Shown here: positions 25,503 to 34,443 of the stretch, one piece after another
Numbering within the stretch: the stretch's first letter is position 1
Layout: each line of letters starts with the position of its first letter
NCBI GenBank assembly: GCA_024711065.1
Contig: JANJTN010000202.1
Location: 1-36,231, forward strand
Reading direction: 5' to 3'
Length of the DNA stretch: 36,231 bases
Origin: a bacterium
GTDB taxonomy: Bacteria; Bacteroidota; Ignavibacteria; Kapaibacteriales; Kapaibacteriaceae
The notes under the pieces: generated by a model
Seen by the model: only the letters and a program-made list of their open reading frames with translations
Told to the model about the DNA's origin: nothing
The model's database searches: none
Translations under genes and position numbers: made by a program

Positions 25503-25523
25503 TCGTCAGCAATTTCGTCAGCA
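25503..25523 (+). repeat. Left arm-type site pair, TCGTCAGCA twice at 12-bp spacing
   Basis: TCGTCAGCA occurs at 25503-25511 and 25515-25523. The same pair, with the same spacing and orientation, lies inside the right edge at 34653-34673. Paired direct repeats near both att sites are typical of the arm sites of lambda-type integrases. Confidence 0.7.
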
Positions 25524-25552
25524 GTTCTTGTATCTTGGGTCGAAGTCCTCTA

Positions 25553-25562
25553 CTGCTGACGG
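25553..25562 (-). repeat. Third, inverted copy CCGTCAGCAG upstream of the integrase start
   Basis: CTGCTGACGG on the plus strand is the exact reverse complement of CCGTCAGCAG at 34665-34674. It lies 7 bp before the integrase ATG and could allow the recombinase to repress its own gene. A TATCTTGG -7-like box lies at 25531-25538. Confidence 0.55.
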
Positions 25563-25569
25563 TTTTCGC

Positions 25570-26835
25570 ATGCGCCTGTCGTTCTACCTGGATCGACCCA
25601 AATCTCCCCGCACTGTCGTGATGTTGAACGTTGCCCTTCGCGGCAAACGGTTCCGCTTTTCTACGGGCATTTCTCTTGAACCACGGATGTGGGACGATGC
25701 TCGTCAGACCCCTCGGTCATCCGACCCCCACCGGAATCTCCATCGGCGTAAACTGAACGCCATTACGTCGTTCGTCGACGAAGCTTACCACGACTTGCAG
25801 TTCGACGACAAGGCGCGGCTTGTGTCGGACGCTATGCTGACAGACTTTCGCTCTCGCATTCAATCCTTCCTTGATGCTGACGGCAAGGCTGAAGCTCCGC
25901 AGGGATTGCCGGAGCACTTTCAGGAGTTTATCGACACCTACACCTTGCGGACGGTTGGCGGTCAGATCACTGCCAAGCGACCCAGCGACTATTCTCTCAC
26001 GCGCTATCGCAACACCTTGAAAGCGCTCGTGGAATGGTCGAAGGCAGCACGAAAGCCCCTTGACTACGATATCATCAACGAAGACTTCTACACGAGCTTC
26101 TGCACCTGGCTGGGTTCGAGCCGTGGGATCTATGATGCTACGATTTCGAACTACATCAAGACCCTCAAGACCTTCATGAAATGGGCGCGTAAAAAGGGCT
26201 ATCACCAGACCACTGCCTATGAGCAGTTCTTTCGCGATAACCGTAATGGCAAGACGATTGCACTTACATTGGACGAACTGCGTTCCATCCGCGCTTTGGA
26301 CCTGAGCGACAATCCCCGTCTGGCACGAACCCGTGACCACTTTCTGATCCAGTGCTATACCGGTATGCGGTATGGAGACCTTCAGAAACTCGAACCACAC
26401 CACATTGACCTCAAGAACGGCTTAATCCGGTACACCTCACAGAAAACAAGTACTCAGTGTATCGTCCCCATTACGCGACCGCTCCGTAAGATCCTCGCTT
26501 CCTACCCATCCCACATCTTCGAGTTCGCAAGCAGCGTGAAACAGAATGCCTATCTCAAGGAGATCGGCGAACGGATCGACATGGACCAGACCGTATCCAT
26601 CGTGCGGTACCGCACCGGGGACCGTGTTGAAGAATTGAAAAAGCGCAGCGAGTTGCTCACAACGCACGTAGCCCGAAGATCCTTTGTGAGCATCAGCGTG
26701 CGGTTCGGTATTCCCGAGTCCGTGATCCGACTCGTGACCGGCCACTCAGCCAGTACCATGCTGCAGCAGCACTATATCGACCTGGATGAGTCCGCGATCC
26801 ATGACATCGTCGTTTCCGCGTGGGAGCAGTTGTGA
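25570..26835 (+). CDS. Tyrosine recombinase (integrase) of the tRNA-Arg island
   Basis: A 421-residue site-specific recombinase of the Bacteroidota mobile-element type: an arm-binding N-terminal domain (about 1-90), a SAM-like core-binding domain (about 110-215) and the catalytic domain (about 225-421). Catalytic residues are Arg267 (TGMRYGDL), Lys292, His366 and Arg369 (THVARRSF), His392 (TGHSASTM) and Tyr402 (QHYI). The ATG at 25570 is preferred over an upstream start at 25528, because it opens the family-typical N-terminus RLSFYLDRPKSPRTVV. It lies 190 bp from attL and overlaps the next gene by 4 bp (GTGA). Confidence 0.95.
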   Translation: MRLSFYLDRPKSPRTVVMLNVALRGKRFRFSTGISLEPRMWDDARQTPRSSDPHRNLHRRKLNAITSFVDEAYHDLQFDDKARLVSDAMLTDFRSRIQSFLDADGKAEAPQGLPEHFQEFIDTYTLRTVGGQITAKRPSDYSLTRYRNTLKALVEWSKAARKPLDYDIINEDFYTSFCTWLGSSRGIYDATISNYIKTLKTFMKWARKKGYHQTTAYEQFFRDNRNGKTIALTLDELRSIRALDLSDNPRLARTRDHFLIQCYTGMRYGDLQKLEPHHIDLKNGLIRYTSQKTSTQCIVPITRPLRKILASYPSHIFEFASSVKQNAYLKEIGERIDMDQTVSIVRYRTGDRVEELKKRSELLTTHVARRSFVSISVRFGIPESVIRLVTGHSASTMLQQHYIDLDESAIHDIVVSAWEQL

Positions 26836-27842
26836 CACCCACCGACCACTACCTGCTCCACCCTGTCGCTTGGGCTGTATGCCAGGAAGTACTTGATCAA
26901 GACTCCGCCATGATCGCCTCCGGGCGGACGGAGGAACAACGCATCGCCTACCTGTCTGGCGAGATGGAGCGGATCACCTCAGCAGCGGAGATCACCCTAC
27001 GCGAGGCCGCAGCCGACCTCTTCTCTGACTGGGGACTGGCGAATGCCAGCGTAGACACTGCCGAGGTCAGGCGTCGATTCCTAGCGCACGGCGCTAGTCT
27101 CACCTTCCGGGAGTCACGGAATCGAATGCGTCAAATAGGTCTCGAGGACCACACGCTAGCGACTCCCATTCTCGGCCTTGCGTTGTTCGCCATCAGCAAC
27201 CGACCGGACCTAGCTGAGCCCATGCGTCGTCTCTTCGAGCCACGCATCAACACCCTGCTTGCACATCCGAAGGTGGTGCAGGCTGAAGATGGATACACGG
27301 ACATCATGCAGCGCACCGACCTGTTGCCATCCCAGCGAGAGCAACATGCGGTTGCACTCGCACAGCAGGTTCTGTCTGGCATGGTGGGCGATGTGGTCTC
27401 CGCCTTCGCCTTTGCTACCACGGAGTATCGTGATCTTGCCTTGGTTCGGGGAGCACTCCTCGACCTGAGCCTGCTGGACCTTGTGGATGTGGCTGTTGTG
27501 AATGGCCTCCTGGCCGAGCTGCGTCAGCTTCTCCTGGAATCCACCAGCTCTGGCATCATGCTGTACAAGCACATCGTTACCGACATCCTCTCTGGACGCA
27601 TCTCTGCACTCCGTTCACCTGCCTGCGTCCCTCCCGATTCGTCACCGCGGTCCGCACGTGAGGAGCAGACCACCGAGTCCGCGCTGCTCAGTGTCCGGCA
27701 GGTCCTGGAACTCCTCCATATCTCACGGACGACATTGTATCGGTTGGAACAGGATGGCATTCTTATCCCTATCCGAATCGGCCGATCGGTCAGGTACGAC
27801 CCCGAAACGCTCAATCGATACCTGTCTCGTGACCGGAGCTGA
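26832..27842 (+). CDS. Unknown helical protein with C-terminal excisionase-like HTH
   Basis: With the GTG at 26832 (overlapping the integrase stop) it has 336 residues. Residues about 285-332 form a MerR/excisionase-type helix-turn-helix (LSVRQVLELLHISRTTLYRL, then ILIPIRIGRSVRYDPETLNR), the fold of many recombination directionality factors. Residues 1-250 look all-helical and match no family I recognise; a proline/serine-rich linker (near 265-280) joins the two. Translational coupling to the integrase suggests it controls excision or the element's transcription. Excisionases are normally 60-120 residues, so the large N-terminal part is unusual. Confidence 0.75.
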   Translation: MTPTDHYLLHPVAWAVCQEVLDQDSAMIASGRTEEQRIAYLSGEMERITSAAEITLREAAADLFSDWGLANASVDTAEVRRRFLAHGASLTFRESRNRMRQIGLEDHTLATPILGLALFAISNRPDLAEPMRRLFEPRINTLLAHPKVVQAEDGYTDIMQRTDLLPSQREQHAVALAQQVLSGMVGDVVSAFAFATTEYRDLALVRGALLDLSLLDLVDVAVVNGLLAELRQLLLESTSSGIMLYKHIVTDILSGRISALRSPACVPPDSSPRSAREEQTTESALLSVRQVLELLHISRTTLYRLEQDGILIPIRIGRSVRYDPETLNRYLSRDRS

Positions 27843-28240
27843 TCGAACAAGGCAACTTGAAACCGGAAATTCTGCTGTCACCTTCGCCCGCAACCCCAAC
27901 GGAGCCCTCTCGCAAGCCCGACAGATGGTGAGAATCAGCTCCTTGATGCTTCCATTCTGCTCACGATTACGCATAGAATGGTACAGAATAGCTCCTCTAT
28001 AGTCAGATGGAAGAGAGTTTCTGTACGGTATCAGTCTGATGCTGCACACGCTCTTCGACGTTCACAGCCATTCCAATGCATTCGTGACCGTTCGATCGGT
28101 AAACATGAGGTGTGCGTGAAAGTCTGACACCGTGAACGTGCGGAAGTCCGCATCACTGTTGTGTCATGATACCCGATTTGTGACGGAATGGTCGGGCCCC
28201 TTGCGTCTTTCTTCGCCATTCTTGCTTCGTTCGTCTGGGT
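27843..28240. other. 398-bp gap without a recognised gene
   Basis: Between the HTH gene and the IS3 left end I find no convincing coding frame. A perfect short palindrome, TGCGGAAGTCCGCA, lies at 28139-28152. The region may be the remains of cargo lost when the IS3 element inserted. Confidence 0.5.
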
Positions 28241-28296
28241 GGTAGCGAGAATTTCGGACCAGTCCTAAGTAGAGGGATGACCCTCAAGGAGGACTG

Positions 28297-28560
28297 ATGA
28301 GGAAGAGCCGATTCAGCGACGAGCAGATCGTCGCGATAGTCCGCGAGTCGCACGCGCATGGCGTGGCAGCGACGGCGAAGAAGCACAAGGTTTCCGAGCA
28401 CACGATCTACATCTGGCGGCGGAAGTTCGGGGAGATGGATCCGAACCAGGTCGCCGAGCTCAAGCGGATCACGCAGGAGAACGCACGGCTGAAGAAGCTG
28501 TTGGCGGAGTGTGATCTGGAGATCGAGGTGATGAAGGAGATCACGGCAAAAAAGTGGTAG
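28297..28560 (+). CDS. IS3-family OrfA (HTH protein)
   Basis: An 87-residue protein with the transposase_8 helix-turn-helix (FSDEQIVAIVRESHAHGVAA, then VSEHTIYIWRRKFG) and a leucine-zipper-like coil (ITQENARLKKLLAECDLEIE). It binds the IS ends. An unusually good Shine-Dalgarno site, AAGGAGG, sits four bases before the ATG, unlike the host genes in this window. The end of the frame carries the frameshift heptamer. Confidence 0.93.
   Translation: MRKSRFSDEQIVAIVRESHAHGVAATAKKHKVSEHTIYIWRRKFGEMDPNQVAELKRITQENARLKKLLAECDLEIEVMKEITAKKW
28548..28554 (+). promoter_or_regulatory. Programmed -1 frameshift heptamer A AAA AAG
   Basis: In the OrfA frame the bases read A-AAA-AAG, a strong slippery heptamer, immediately before the OrfA stop at 28558-28560. 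A one-base backward slip continues into OrfB with GTG at 28554, giving the OrfAB transposase. Confidence 0.85.
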
Positions 28561-29381
28561 GCGTCCCACAGCGCGTCCAGGCCGTGGAGTACGCCCAGAA
28601 GCGTGGACTTGGACAGCGTCGAGCCTGTGCTCTGCTTGGGGTATCACGCTCGATGCTCACCTATCAGCACAGACAGCCGGCCAAGGATGCTCAGGTGCTG
28701 GCGGTGATCAACGATGTGATCGAGAAGCATCCTGCCTGGGGCGTCCGCCTGATCCATGGCTGGGTGCGTGAGAACGACCATCCGTACACCGAGGGCTGCA
28801 TTCGACGGGTCTACCGGCAGGCAGGCCACGCCGCACAGTGGCGAAAGCGTCGGCGGAAGGTGCGGACCGGTGAGCGTGTTCGTCCGGTTGCCGAGGTGGT
28901 ACACGATGTCTGGTGCATGGACTTTGCCGAGGATCGACTCATGAACGGACGGAAGATCTACGCCCTGGTCGTCAAGGACGAGGCAACAGCCTACGGCCTG
29001 GACATCCGCGTGGCACGGTCCTTTAAAGGCGTTGATGTCGAGGACGTTCTCGACGAATTGGTGGAACGCTACGGCGCTCCGCGGTACATCCGCAGTGACA
29101 ATGGAGGACAGTTCATCGCCTACGTCGTTCAGAGCTGGGCCCGTCGCCGGGAGATCAACCTGGCGTACATTGAACCAGGCAAGCCGTGGCAGAACGGCCA
29201 TGCCGAGAGCTTTGTCGGCACCTACAAGCTGGAGGTCCTCAATGCCGAGGTATTCGCCTCCTTGCATGAAGCCGCGGTCATCACCCGCCAGTGGCTACAC
29301 ATGTACAATACCGAACGACCACACAGCAGGCACAACTACCGTCCACCAGCAACAGCCTACACTCCGAAAAAGACTGCCTGA
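28554..29381 (+). CDS. IS3-family OrfB / OrfAB transposase (DDE)
   Basis: The 275-residue frame carries an HTH_21-like segment and the rve integrase core. The DDE triad is Asp123 (WCMDFAED), Asp182 (SDNGGQF) and Glu218 (NGHAESF), with 35 residues between the second Asp and Glu, as in IS3. It is expressed as a fusion with OrfA through the -1 slip. The frame looks intact, so the element may be active. Confidence 0.93.
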   Translation: MVGVPQRVQAVEYAQKRGLGQRRACALLGVSRSMLTYQHRQPAKDAQVLAVINDVIEKHPAWGVRLIHGWVRENDHPYTEGCIRRVYRQAGHAAQWRKRRRKVRTGERVRPVAEVVHDVWCMDFAEDRLMNGRKIYALVVKDEATAYGLDIRVARSFKGVDVEDVLDELVERYGAPRYIRSDNGGQFIAYVVQSWARRREINLAYIEPGKPWQNGHAESFVGTYKLEVLNAEVFASLHEAAVITRQWLHMYNTERPHSRHNYRPPATAYTPKKTA

Positions 29382-29475
29382 TGGACACATTTCATACACA
29401 AAGACTGGTCTGATTTTTCGACCCTACTCAGCTGTAGCTCCTTACAGAGATCTATAAAGAACGATCAAGGATTCA

Positions 29476-30765
29476 CTATCGAACAATAGACAGCATACGA
29501 CTCTGAGTTCCTTGCCTTGATCGCACCACAAGAATGTATGGACCAGACATTAGATCGCTGACACCAAGCTGTGTCTGCGTCCTCTGAGACCTACCATCGA
29601 ATGCAACCGATAGCTGATGTGAGCCATTGATAGAGTACACATCAATCCTGTCGATAGGCTGGCTCGTACCTACCGTCAACCTGTCACTTGCAGGATTGGG
29701 AGAAAGCGACAGTTGCACCGGGAATTCTCTAGCGCCTTCATACACGCTCACTCCCGTTGTTAGGTAGTTCACATAGTAGTTGAAGCCTCCGAACACCATG
29801 ATGGAGTCATCCCCGACAAACGATGCGGAAAACACAACATCCTCTTCAGTGTTGACCTGAAAGACACTGTCCCAAGAAACTCCACGATCCGTTGAAGCCA
29901 AGACCATGCCCTGATCTGAAAGCAGCGTATAGGCCCCGCTATTCTGGTATGAAATGTGGGATACTAGTGTCAAGTCTAAGGATGGTGGGACGCTGGCTTC
30001 CTCAAATGTCTCCGCATCATCATGCGAATACACCATGCCCGTACTCTTGAGACCGATAACACTGCCATCGGTGCCAGCAGAAAGTCTCAGAAATCTCCAC
30101 ATTGACTCCTCGCGACGCCAGGTGTTGCAACCGTCATCTGAGCGGAACCCCCTAAAAGATGCAAGAACGAGATAAGTACTGTCTCTTCCTCGACGAATCA
30201 TGAACGGTGTCTCGCTTTCTTCAATCACCTGATATGACCAATCGATCTCAGGCCCATCTGCCTTCATGAAGCCATTACAAGCTAGACCGAGATATCCACC
30301 ATCGGGGAATGCGCTCACATCCACGAACTGCGTCCCACCGCAGTCAGAACTGTCATTGCTGACGGTTCTCATTGGAGTCACTTCTCTTGTCTCCATGTTA
30401 ACTACTACTGCTGGCGGAAGAGACAAATGCGTCGATATGATGGCATGGTGCGGCTTTGTGAACTCGATTGAATACCCTCTAACGTCGTTGGGGTTCATCG
30501 GTCGATCAGCCATCCACAACAAATCCCACGAAGCACCACCATCTGATGTCATAAACACTCTCGGCCTATTGTTTAACGACAGGGCAGACATCAAACCTGT
30601 GTGCTTGGTGTAGAACCTGACCTGCTTCACCTGATGAAGTTCGCCGTTGGAGTATGTGTATGGATGAGCGTGCCACTGAGCACCTGCCTCATTTGATGTA
30701 ATCACCCAAGTGGCAACAAGGAAGCCAAGCCATACTGATCTCTTAAGGGGATTCATAATGTTCAT
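29476..30765 (-). CDS. T9SS-exported Asp-box (sialidase/YCF48-like) repeat protein
   Basis: A 429-residue secreted protein: a signal peptide (about 10-29, ending AGAQ), a beta-propeller-like body with several Asp-box motifs (TSDGGASWD, RSDDGCNTW, SHDDAETF, STDRGVSWD), and a C-terminal type IX secretion sorting domain (about 352-429, starting LSLSPNPASDRLTV and ending SGPYILVVRSRQG). It would be moved across the outer membrane by T9SS and anchored or released. The base composition is clearly more AT-rich than the backbone. It follows the truncated gene at 30783 by 17 bp on the same strand, probably one operon. Substrate unknown. Confidence 0.85.
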   Translation of the reverse strand: MNIMNPLKRSVWLGFLVATWVITSNEAGAQWHAHPYTYSNGELHQVKQVRFYTKHTGLMSALSLNNRPRVFMTSDGGASWDLLWMADRPMNPNDVRGYSIEFTKPHHAIISTHLSLPPAVVVNMETREVTPMRTVSNDSSDCGGTQFVDVSAFPDGGYLGLACNGFMKADGPEIDWSYQVIEESETPFMIRRGRDSTYLVLASFRGFRSDDGCNTWRREESMWRFLRLSAGTDGSVIGLKSTGMVYSHDDAETFEEASVPPSLDLTLVSHISYQNSGAYTLLSDQGMVLASTDRGVSWDSVFQVNTEEDVVFSASFVGDDSIMVFGGFNYYVNYLTTGVSVYEGAREFPVQLSLSPNPASDRLTVGTSQPIDRIDVYSINGSHQLSVAFDGRSQRTQTQLGVSDLMSGPYILVVRSRQGTQSRMLSIVR

Positions 30766-30782
30766 GATGTGCCTCGTTGTTT

Positions 30783-31805
30783 CTATGGGTGGCAGTTGGA
30801 GTCTATCACACGGATGCCATTGTGAGTGCCAGCCGTATAGCTGTTGAATGGAAGAGCGTTGTCAGGACAAGTGTCATTTAGCGTGATTGGTTCTATCTCT
30901 AACGTGTGGTACTGCACAAATCTGCAGGGGTCGGGAATTGGGTGGTGGTCAAGGTCCACGTCGCTACCGCTTGTACTGTGCTTAGACACAACAGAAGGAT
31001 GACTTGTGAACGGTCCTGTCTGAAACTCGCGGAGATATGTACTCACCGGTACTACTCCCACGTTAACCGCACTAAACTGATCAGGAAGGCACTCGTATGA
31101 CAGTGCAAATGAGTTTCCTTCTCTTCTGACATTCTGACACGAGCCGGATGTTCCTGCAGCATTCGTAAGTGGAGATTCATACGCGAATGAAGTGCCTGCA
31201 ATAAAAGAGCCAGCAGTACTTGAGGCGATCTGCTCTACATGAGTATCTAGAAGACCGGATGGCAATGGCCCGCGATCGCAAGTATTGTTCTCCTTCAGAA
31301 GAACTGTTGCGTCGACAATCTCGCCAGTCGTTGTCAGGCGAACAATCGTAGGATAGGATCTGTCGTCAGTAGAGGCAAGGTAGTTGTTTGACTCACCTAC
31401 GGCCTGTATGTACCCATCGCTCTCAACTACAACCGATCTGAGAAGTGCATATGAGTTATCAGGGTCGTTGTTCTCAATGTCTAGAATACGGCTCCACACC
31501 ACCTCATATTCTGAGTCCAGGAACACGACTAACATGTACTCATTGTGCTCTCGTTGAAGGCTCATTTCTGGATCTGGAAGGAATACACCGCCAACCGCAA
31601 CAAATCCGTCCGTCATAGAGTCCCCGTCAAGGTCCACCGACTCAATGTCAAAGAGCCGAATGAAACCGGGAGGTGACGTAAGGTGATCGTAGTCAGAGCA
31701 GTGTTCGCTCGACATTGTCAAGCGGCAGTACATTTCGACAGCACCTGTTCTAGAATACTCGACGATGACTCCAGTGCCATGTTTGTCCTTTGCCCCTTCC
31801 CACGC
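30783..31805 (-). pseudogene. Exported-type protein gene, 5' end removed at the IS21 insertion
   Basis: The first ATG is at 31733, but the frame stays open for 24 more codons up to the IS21 end at 31806. That stretch is clearly coding in character, with GTGVIVEYSRTGAVEMYC resembling the internal TIVRLTTTGEIVD, so the gene was cut by the IS. No signal peptide or start remains. The remaining 340 residues are acidic, with a DLDGDSMTDGFVAVGG segment and cysteine pairs late in the protein, and look like a beta-propeller-type extracellular protein. No T9SS domain is seen. Composition is AT-rich, like the gene downstream. The missing 5' part is not recognisable right of IS21. Confidence 0.7.
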
Positions 31806-31903
31806 TGGAAATTCCGCGTAATGTGACCACCTCTTTCCGCGCCAAACTGACCACCTGATTCCGCGGCAAATTGACCACCAGATTCCGCGGCAAACTGACC
31901 ACC
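31806..31903. repeat. IS21 left terminal repeats, period 24 bp
   Basis: TGACCACC occurs at 31824, 31848, 31872 and 31896, each within a 24-bp unit that also has TTCCGCG. These are the probable transposase-binding sites. Confidence 0.85.
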
Positions 31904-31986
31904 TGAAACGTGCCCCAAAGTAGGTAGATCGGGCGCTTGTTCAGCACCTTCTATGACTTCACAAATCATAGAATCACCAGCTGAGC

Positions 31987-33570
31987 ATGGCGAACACACC
32001 GATCCCTATGAGCAAACTCAAACACCTGCTGAAACTGCACCATCTGGGCAGGAGTAAGCTCGAGATCAGCACCATCACCGGTGTTTCTCGCAACACCATC
32101 AAGAAGTACCTGGCCGTCCTCTCCGAGCTGGATCTGACCTGGGAAGAGCTCTCGGCCAAGACCGACCATGAACTGGATGTGCTCTTCTGTCAGGAGCCTC
32201 CGTCGGCACCGGACAAACGCCTGGTTGCGCTCCACGCGTTCTTCGAGACGCACGACAAGCGTCTACGGCAGCGCGGCATGACGCTGACGCGTCTCTACGA
32301 GATCTACCGTCGAGACACGGCCGATTGCTTCGGCAAGACCGCCTACTACAAGCACTACCGCATCTGGAAGCAGCGCACGCGGCCATCGATGCGCATTGAG
32401 CACAAGGCGGGAGACAAGGTCTTCGTCGACTATGCCGGAGAACGGCTGGAGTACATCGACCCGACCTCTGGAGAGGTCTGCCGCGCCGAGGTCTTCGTTG
32501 CTATTCTGGGCGCGAGTCAGCTGACCTACGTCGAGGCTACGGCGTCGCAGAAGGTCGAGGACTTCATCTCCAGCTGCCAGAATGCCCTGCACTTCTTTGG
32601 CGGGGCACCGACGGCCATCGTTACGGACAACCTGAAGTCGGCGGTGATCAAGTCGCATCGCTACGAGCCGAAGCTCAATGAGAACTTCGAGGCCTTCGCC
32701 GACCACTACGGGATGGCTGTGCTGCCGGCCCGCGCCTACAAACCCAAGGACAAGGCGCTGGTGGAGGGAGCCGTCAAGATCACCTACACCAAGATCTATG
32801 CAGCTCTACCGCGTCGGCTCCCCGTGGGCCTGGAGATGCTCAACGACCGCATCGCCGAGCTGCTGAAGACCTACAACACGGGCCAGTTCTCCGGTCGGGA
32901 CTACTCCCGCCTGGAGCAGTTCCGCGAGCTGGAAGAAGCCTGTCTGCAGCCGCTGCCGCAGAACCGCTTTGAACTCCGACGCTCCCTGCAGGCTTCCGTT
33001 GCCAAGAACGGCCACATCAACCTGGGGCCGGACAAGCACTACTACTCGGTGCCGTATGCCTACATCGGCAAGAAGGTCCGCGTCTTCTACAACAACGAGC
33101 AGGTGGAGATCTTCTACCGCCACCAGCCCATTGCCAGTCACAAACGGGTCCGGACGCCCTATCAGTACACCACCGATCAGGACCACCTGGCCAGTCACCA
33201 CCAGGTGATCAGCGAGTGGTCGCCGGAGTACTTCCGGGAGCGTGCCCGCGCCATCAGCCCCGAGGTCGAACACTACATCAGCATGGTCCTGCTGCGCAAG
33301 CAGCATCCGGAGCAGGCGTTCAAGTCGTGTCAAGGCATCCTGGCCTTTGCACGCCGCCTCGGACCGCAGCGCTTGATCAAGGCATGCCGCCGGGCTGACT
33401 CCTTTGGCCTGTACCACTACAAAGCGATCGAGGAGATCCTCAAGAAGGGTCTCGACCTGCAGGAGGACGCCTCCGAGCCGCGGTCAATGCCTGCCCACAA
33501 CAACATCCGAGGCAAGGACTACTACGCCTCGGTGGATTCTTCACTATCACAGGAGCAGTCCCATGACTGA
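31987..33570 (+). CDS. istA: IS21 transposase IstA
   Basis: A 527-residue transposase: N-terminal helix-turn-helix region (residues 8-45, LGRSKLEISTITGVSRNTIK), rve integrase core with Asp148 (KVFVDYAGE), Asp214 (IVTDNLKSAV) and Glu260 (KDKALVEGAVK), and a Mu-like beta-barrel region followed by a basic C-terminus. The DDE spacing (45 residues between the second Asp and Glu) fits IS21. It acts with the IstB ATPase at the terminal repeats. The frame is intact and overlaps istB by 8 bp. Confidence 0.96.
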   Translation: MANTPIPMSKLKHLLKLHHLGRSKLEISTITGVSRNTIKKYLAVLSELDLTWEELSAKTDHELDVLFCQEPPSAPDKRLVALHAFFETHDKRLRQRGMTLTRLYEIYRRDTADCFGKTAYYKHYRIWKQRTRPSMRIEHKAGDKVFVDYAGERLEYIDPTSGEVCRAEVFVAILGASQLTYVEATASQKVEDFISSCQNALHFFGGAPTAIVTDNLKSAVIKSHRYEPKLNENFEAFADHYGMAVLPARAYKPKDKALVEGAVKITYTKIYAALPRRLPVGLEMLNDRIAELLKTYNTGQFSGRDYSRLEQFRELEEACLQPLPQNRFELRRSLQASVAKNGHINLGPDKHYYSVPYAYIGKKVRVFYNNEQVEIFYRHQPIASHKRVRTPYQYTTDQDHLASHHQVISEWSPEYFRERARAISPEVEHYISMVLLRKQHPEQAFKSCQGILAFARRLGPQRLIKACRRADSFGLYHYKAIEEILKKGLDLQEDASEPRSMPAHNNIRGKDYYASVDSSLSQEQSHD

Positions 33571-34333
33571 ACCACCAATCGAGACAACCCTTGAACGCCT
33601 CAAGCAGATGAAGCTCACCGGCATGGCCCGAGCGCTGCAGGCCAGCCAGGCTGCCACGGCCGACCAGCATTTGAGTGCCGATGAACTCGTCGAAGCGCTC
33701 GTCACCGCCGAGTGGGATGAGCGCACCAACCGGCGCCAGTCGCGCTTCATCAAGAACGCCCGGTTCCGCTACCGTGCCATGGTCGAGGAGATCAGCTTTG
33801 ACGGCCAGCGCGAGGTCTTCCGCAATCAGATCCTGCGTCTGGCGGCGTGCCACTTCATTACCAAGCGCGAGAACGTCCTGATCACCGGCAGCACTGGCCT
33901 GGGCAAGAGCTACATCGCCTCAGCGATCGGCCACCAGGCCTGTATCCTCGGCTACAAGGTGCTCTACGAGCACAGCAACAAGCTCTTTGCCCGGTTGAAA
34001 ATGGCTAAGGCCGACGGCTCCTACCTCCGCGAACTCCGAAAGATGGAGCGGCAAGACCTGTTGATCATCGACGACTTCGGCATTCAGCCGCTCGACTCAC
34101 AGAGCCGGGCGATCCTCATGGAGATCATCGAAGACCGCCACGGCAAGACCTCAACCATGTTCACCGCCCAGGCCCCCGTCGAGGTATGGCACGAAGTGAT
34201 CGGTGAACAGACCATTGCTGATGCTATCTTGGACCGCATCATACACGATGCGCACCGGCTTGAACTCGTCGGTGACTCGTTGAGGAAACGTAGAATGGCC
34301 AAGGGCAAGAAGACTGACGATACCACGAACTAA
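33563..34333 (+). CDS. istB: IS21 helper ATPase IstB
   Basis: A 256-residue AAA+ ATPase related to DnaC. Walker A is GSTGLGKS (109-116) and Walker B LLIIDDFG with Asp170 and Asp171. It helps IstA assemble and choose the target. I chose the ATG at 33563, preceded by AGGAG seven bases away and overlapping the istA stop, rather than the longer frame from 33404, which only shadows istA. Confidence 0.96.
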   Translation: MTEPPIETTLERLKQMKLTGMARALQASQAATADQHLSADELVEALVTAEWDERTNRRQSRFIKNARFRYRAMVEEISFDGQREVFRNQILRLAACHFITKRENVLITGSTGLGKSYIASAIGHQACILGYKVLYEHSNKLFARLKMAKADGSYLRELRKMERQDLLIIDDFGIQPLDSQSRAILMEIIEDRHGKTSTMFTAQAPVEVWHEVIGEQTIADAILDRIIHDAHRLELVGDSLRKRRMAKGKKTDDTTN

Positions 34334-34393
34334 TTCACTCACTTCATGACCGATCTACCTGCATTGACGAGCACGTTTTCGGGAGGCCATTTT

Positions 34394-34443
34394 GGTGGTC
34401 AGTTTGACGCGGAATCAGGTGGTCAGTTTGTGCGGAATATCCA
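34394..34443. repeat. IS21 right terminal repeats
   Basis: GGTGGTCA occurs at 34394 and 34418, again 24 bp apart and inverted relative to the left boxes, followed by the terminal GCGGAATATCCA. Confidence 0.85.

Larger units (their letters stand above)
28241..29427 (+). mobile_element. IS3-family insertion sequence
   Basis: orfA and orfB overlap in the -1 frame with a slippery heptamer. Imperfect terminal inverted repeats share GACCAGTC (28257-28264 on plus, 29403-29410 as GACTGGTC) flanked by similar AT-rich stretches. The outer ends are approximate and I found no clear target duplication. Confidence 0.85.
31806..34443 (+). mobile_element. IS21-family insertion sequence (2.6 kb)
   Basis: The ends are TGGAAATTCCGCG (from 31806) and, as complement, TGGATATTCCGCA (ending 34443), so the element begins TG and ends CA. 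It holds intact istA and istB. Four TGACCACC boxes at the left end and two at the right are spaced exactly 24 bp apart. No target duplication is evident, which suggests later rearrangement at one side. Confidence 0.9.

Noticed and set aside
27723-28049. 108-residue minus-strand frame after the HTH gene
   Set aside because: It overlaps the HTH coding region antisense and has no recognisable features.
31718-31999. 93-residue minus-strand frame with repeated GGQFAAES units
   Set aside because: It is a read-through of the 24-bp IS21 terminal repeats; the apparent protein repeat is a DNA repeat with no start region or homology.
33404-33562. Longer istB frame
   Set aside because: This part shadows istA; the ATG at 33563 has a Shine-Dalgarno site and the family N-terminus.
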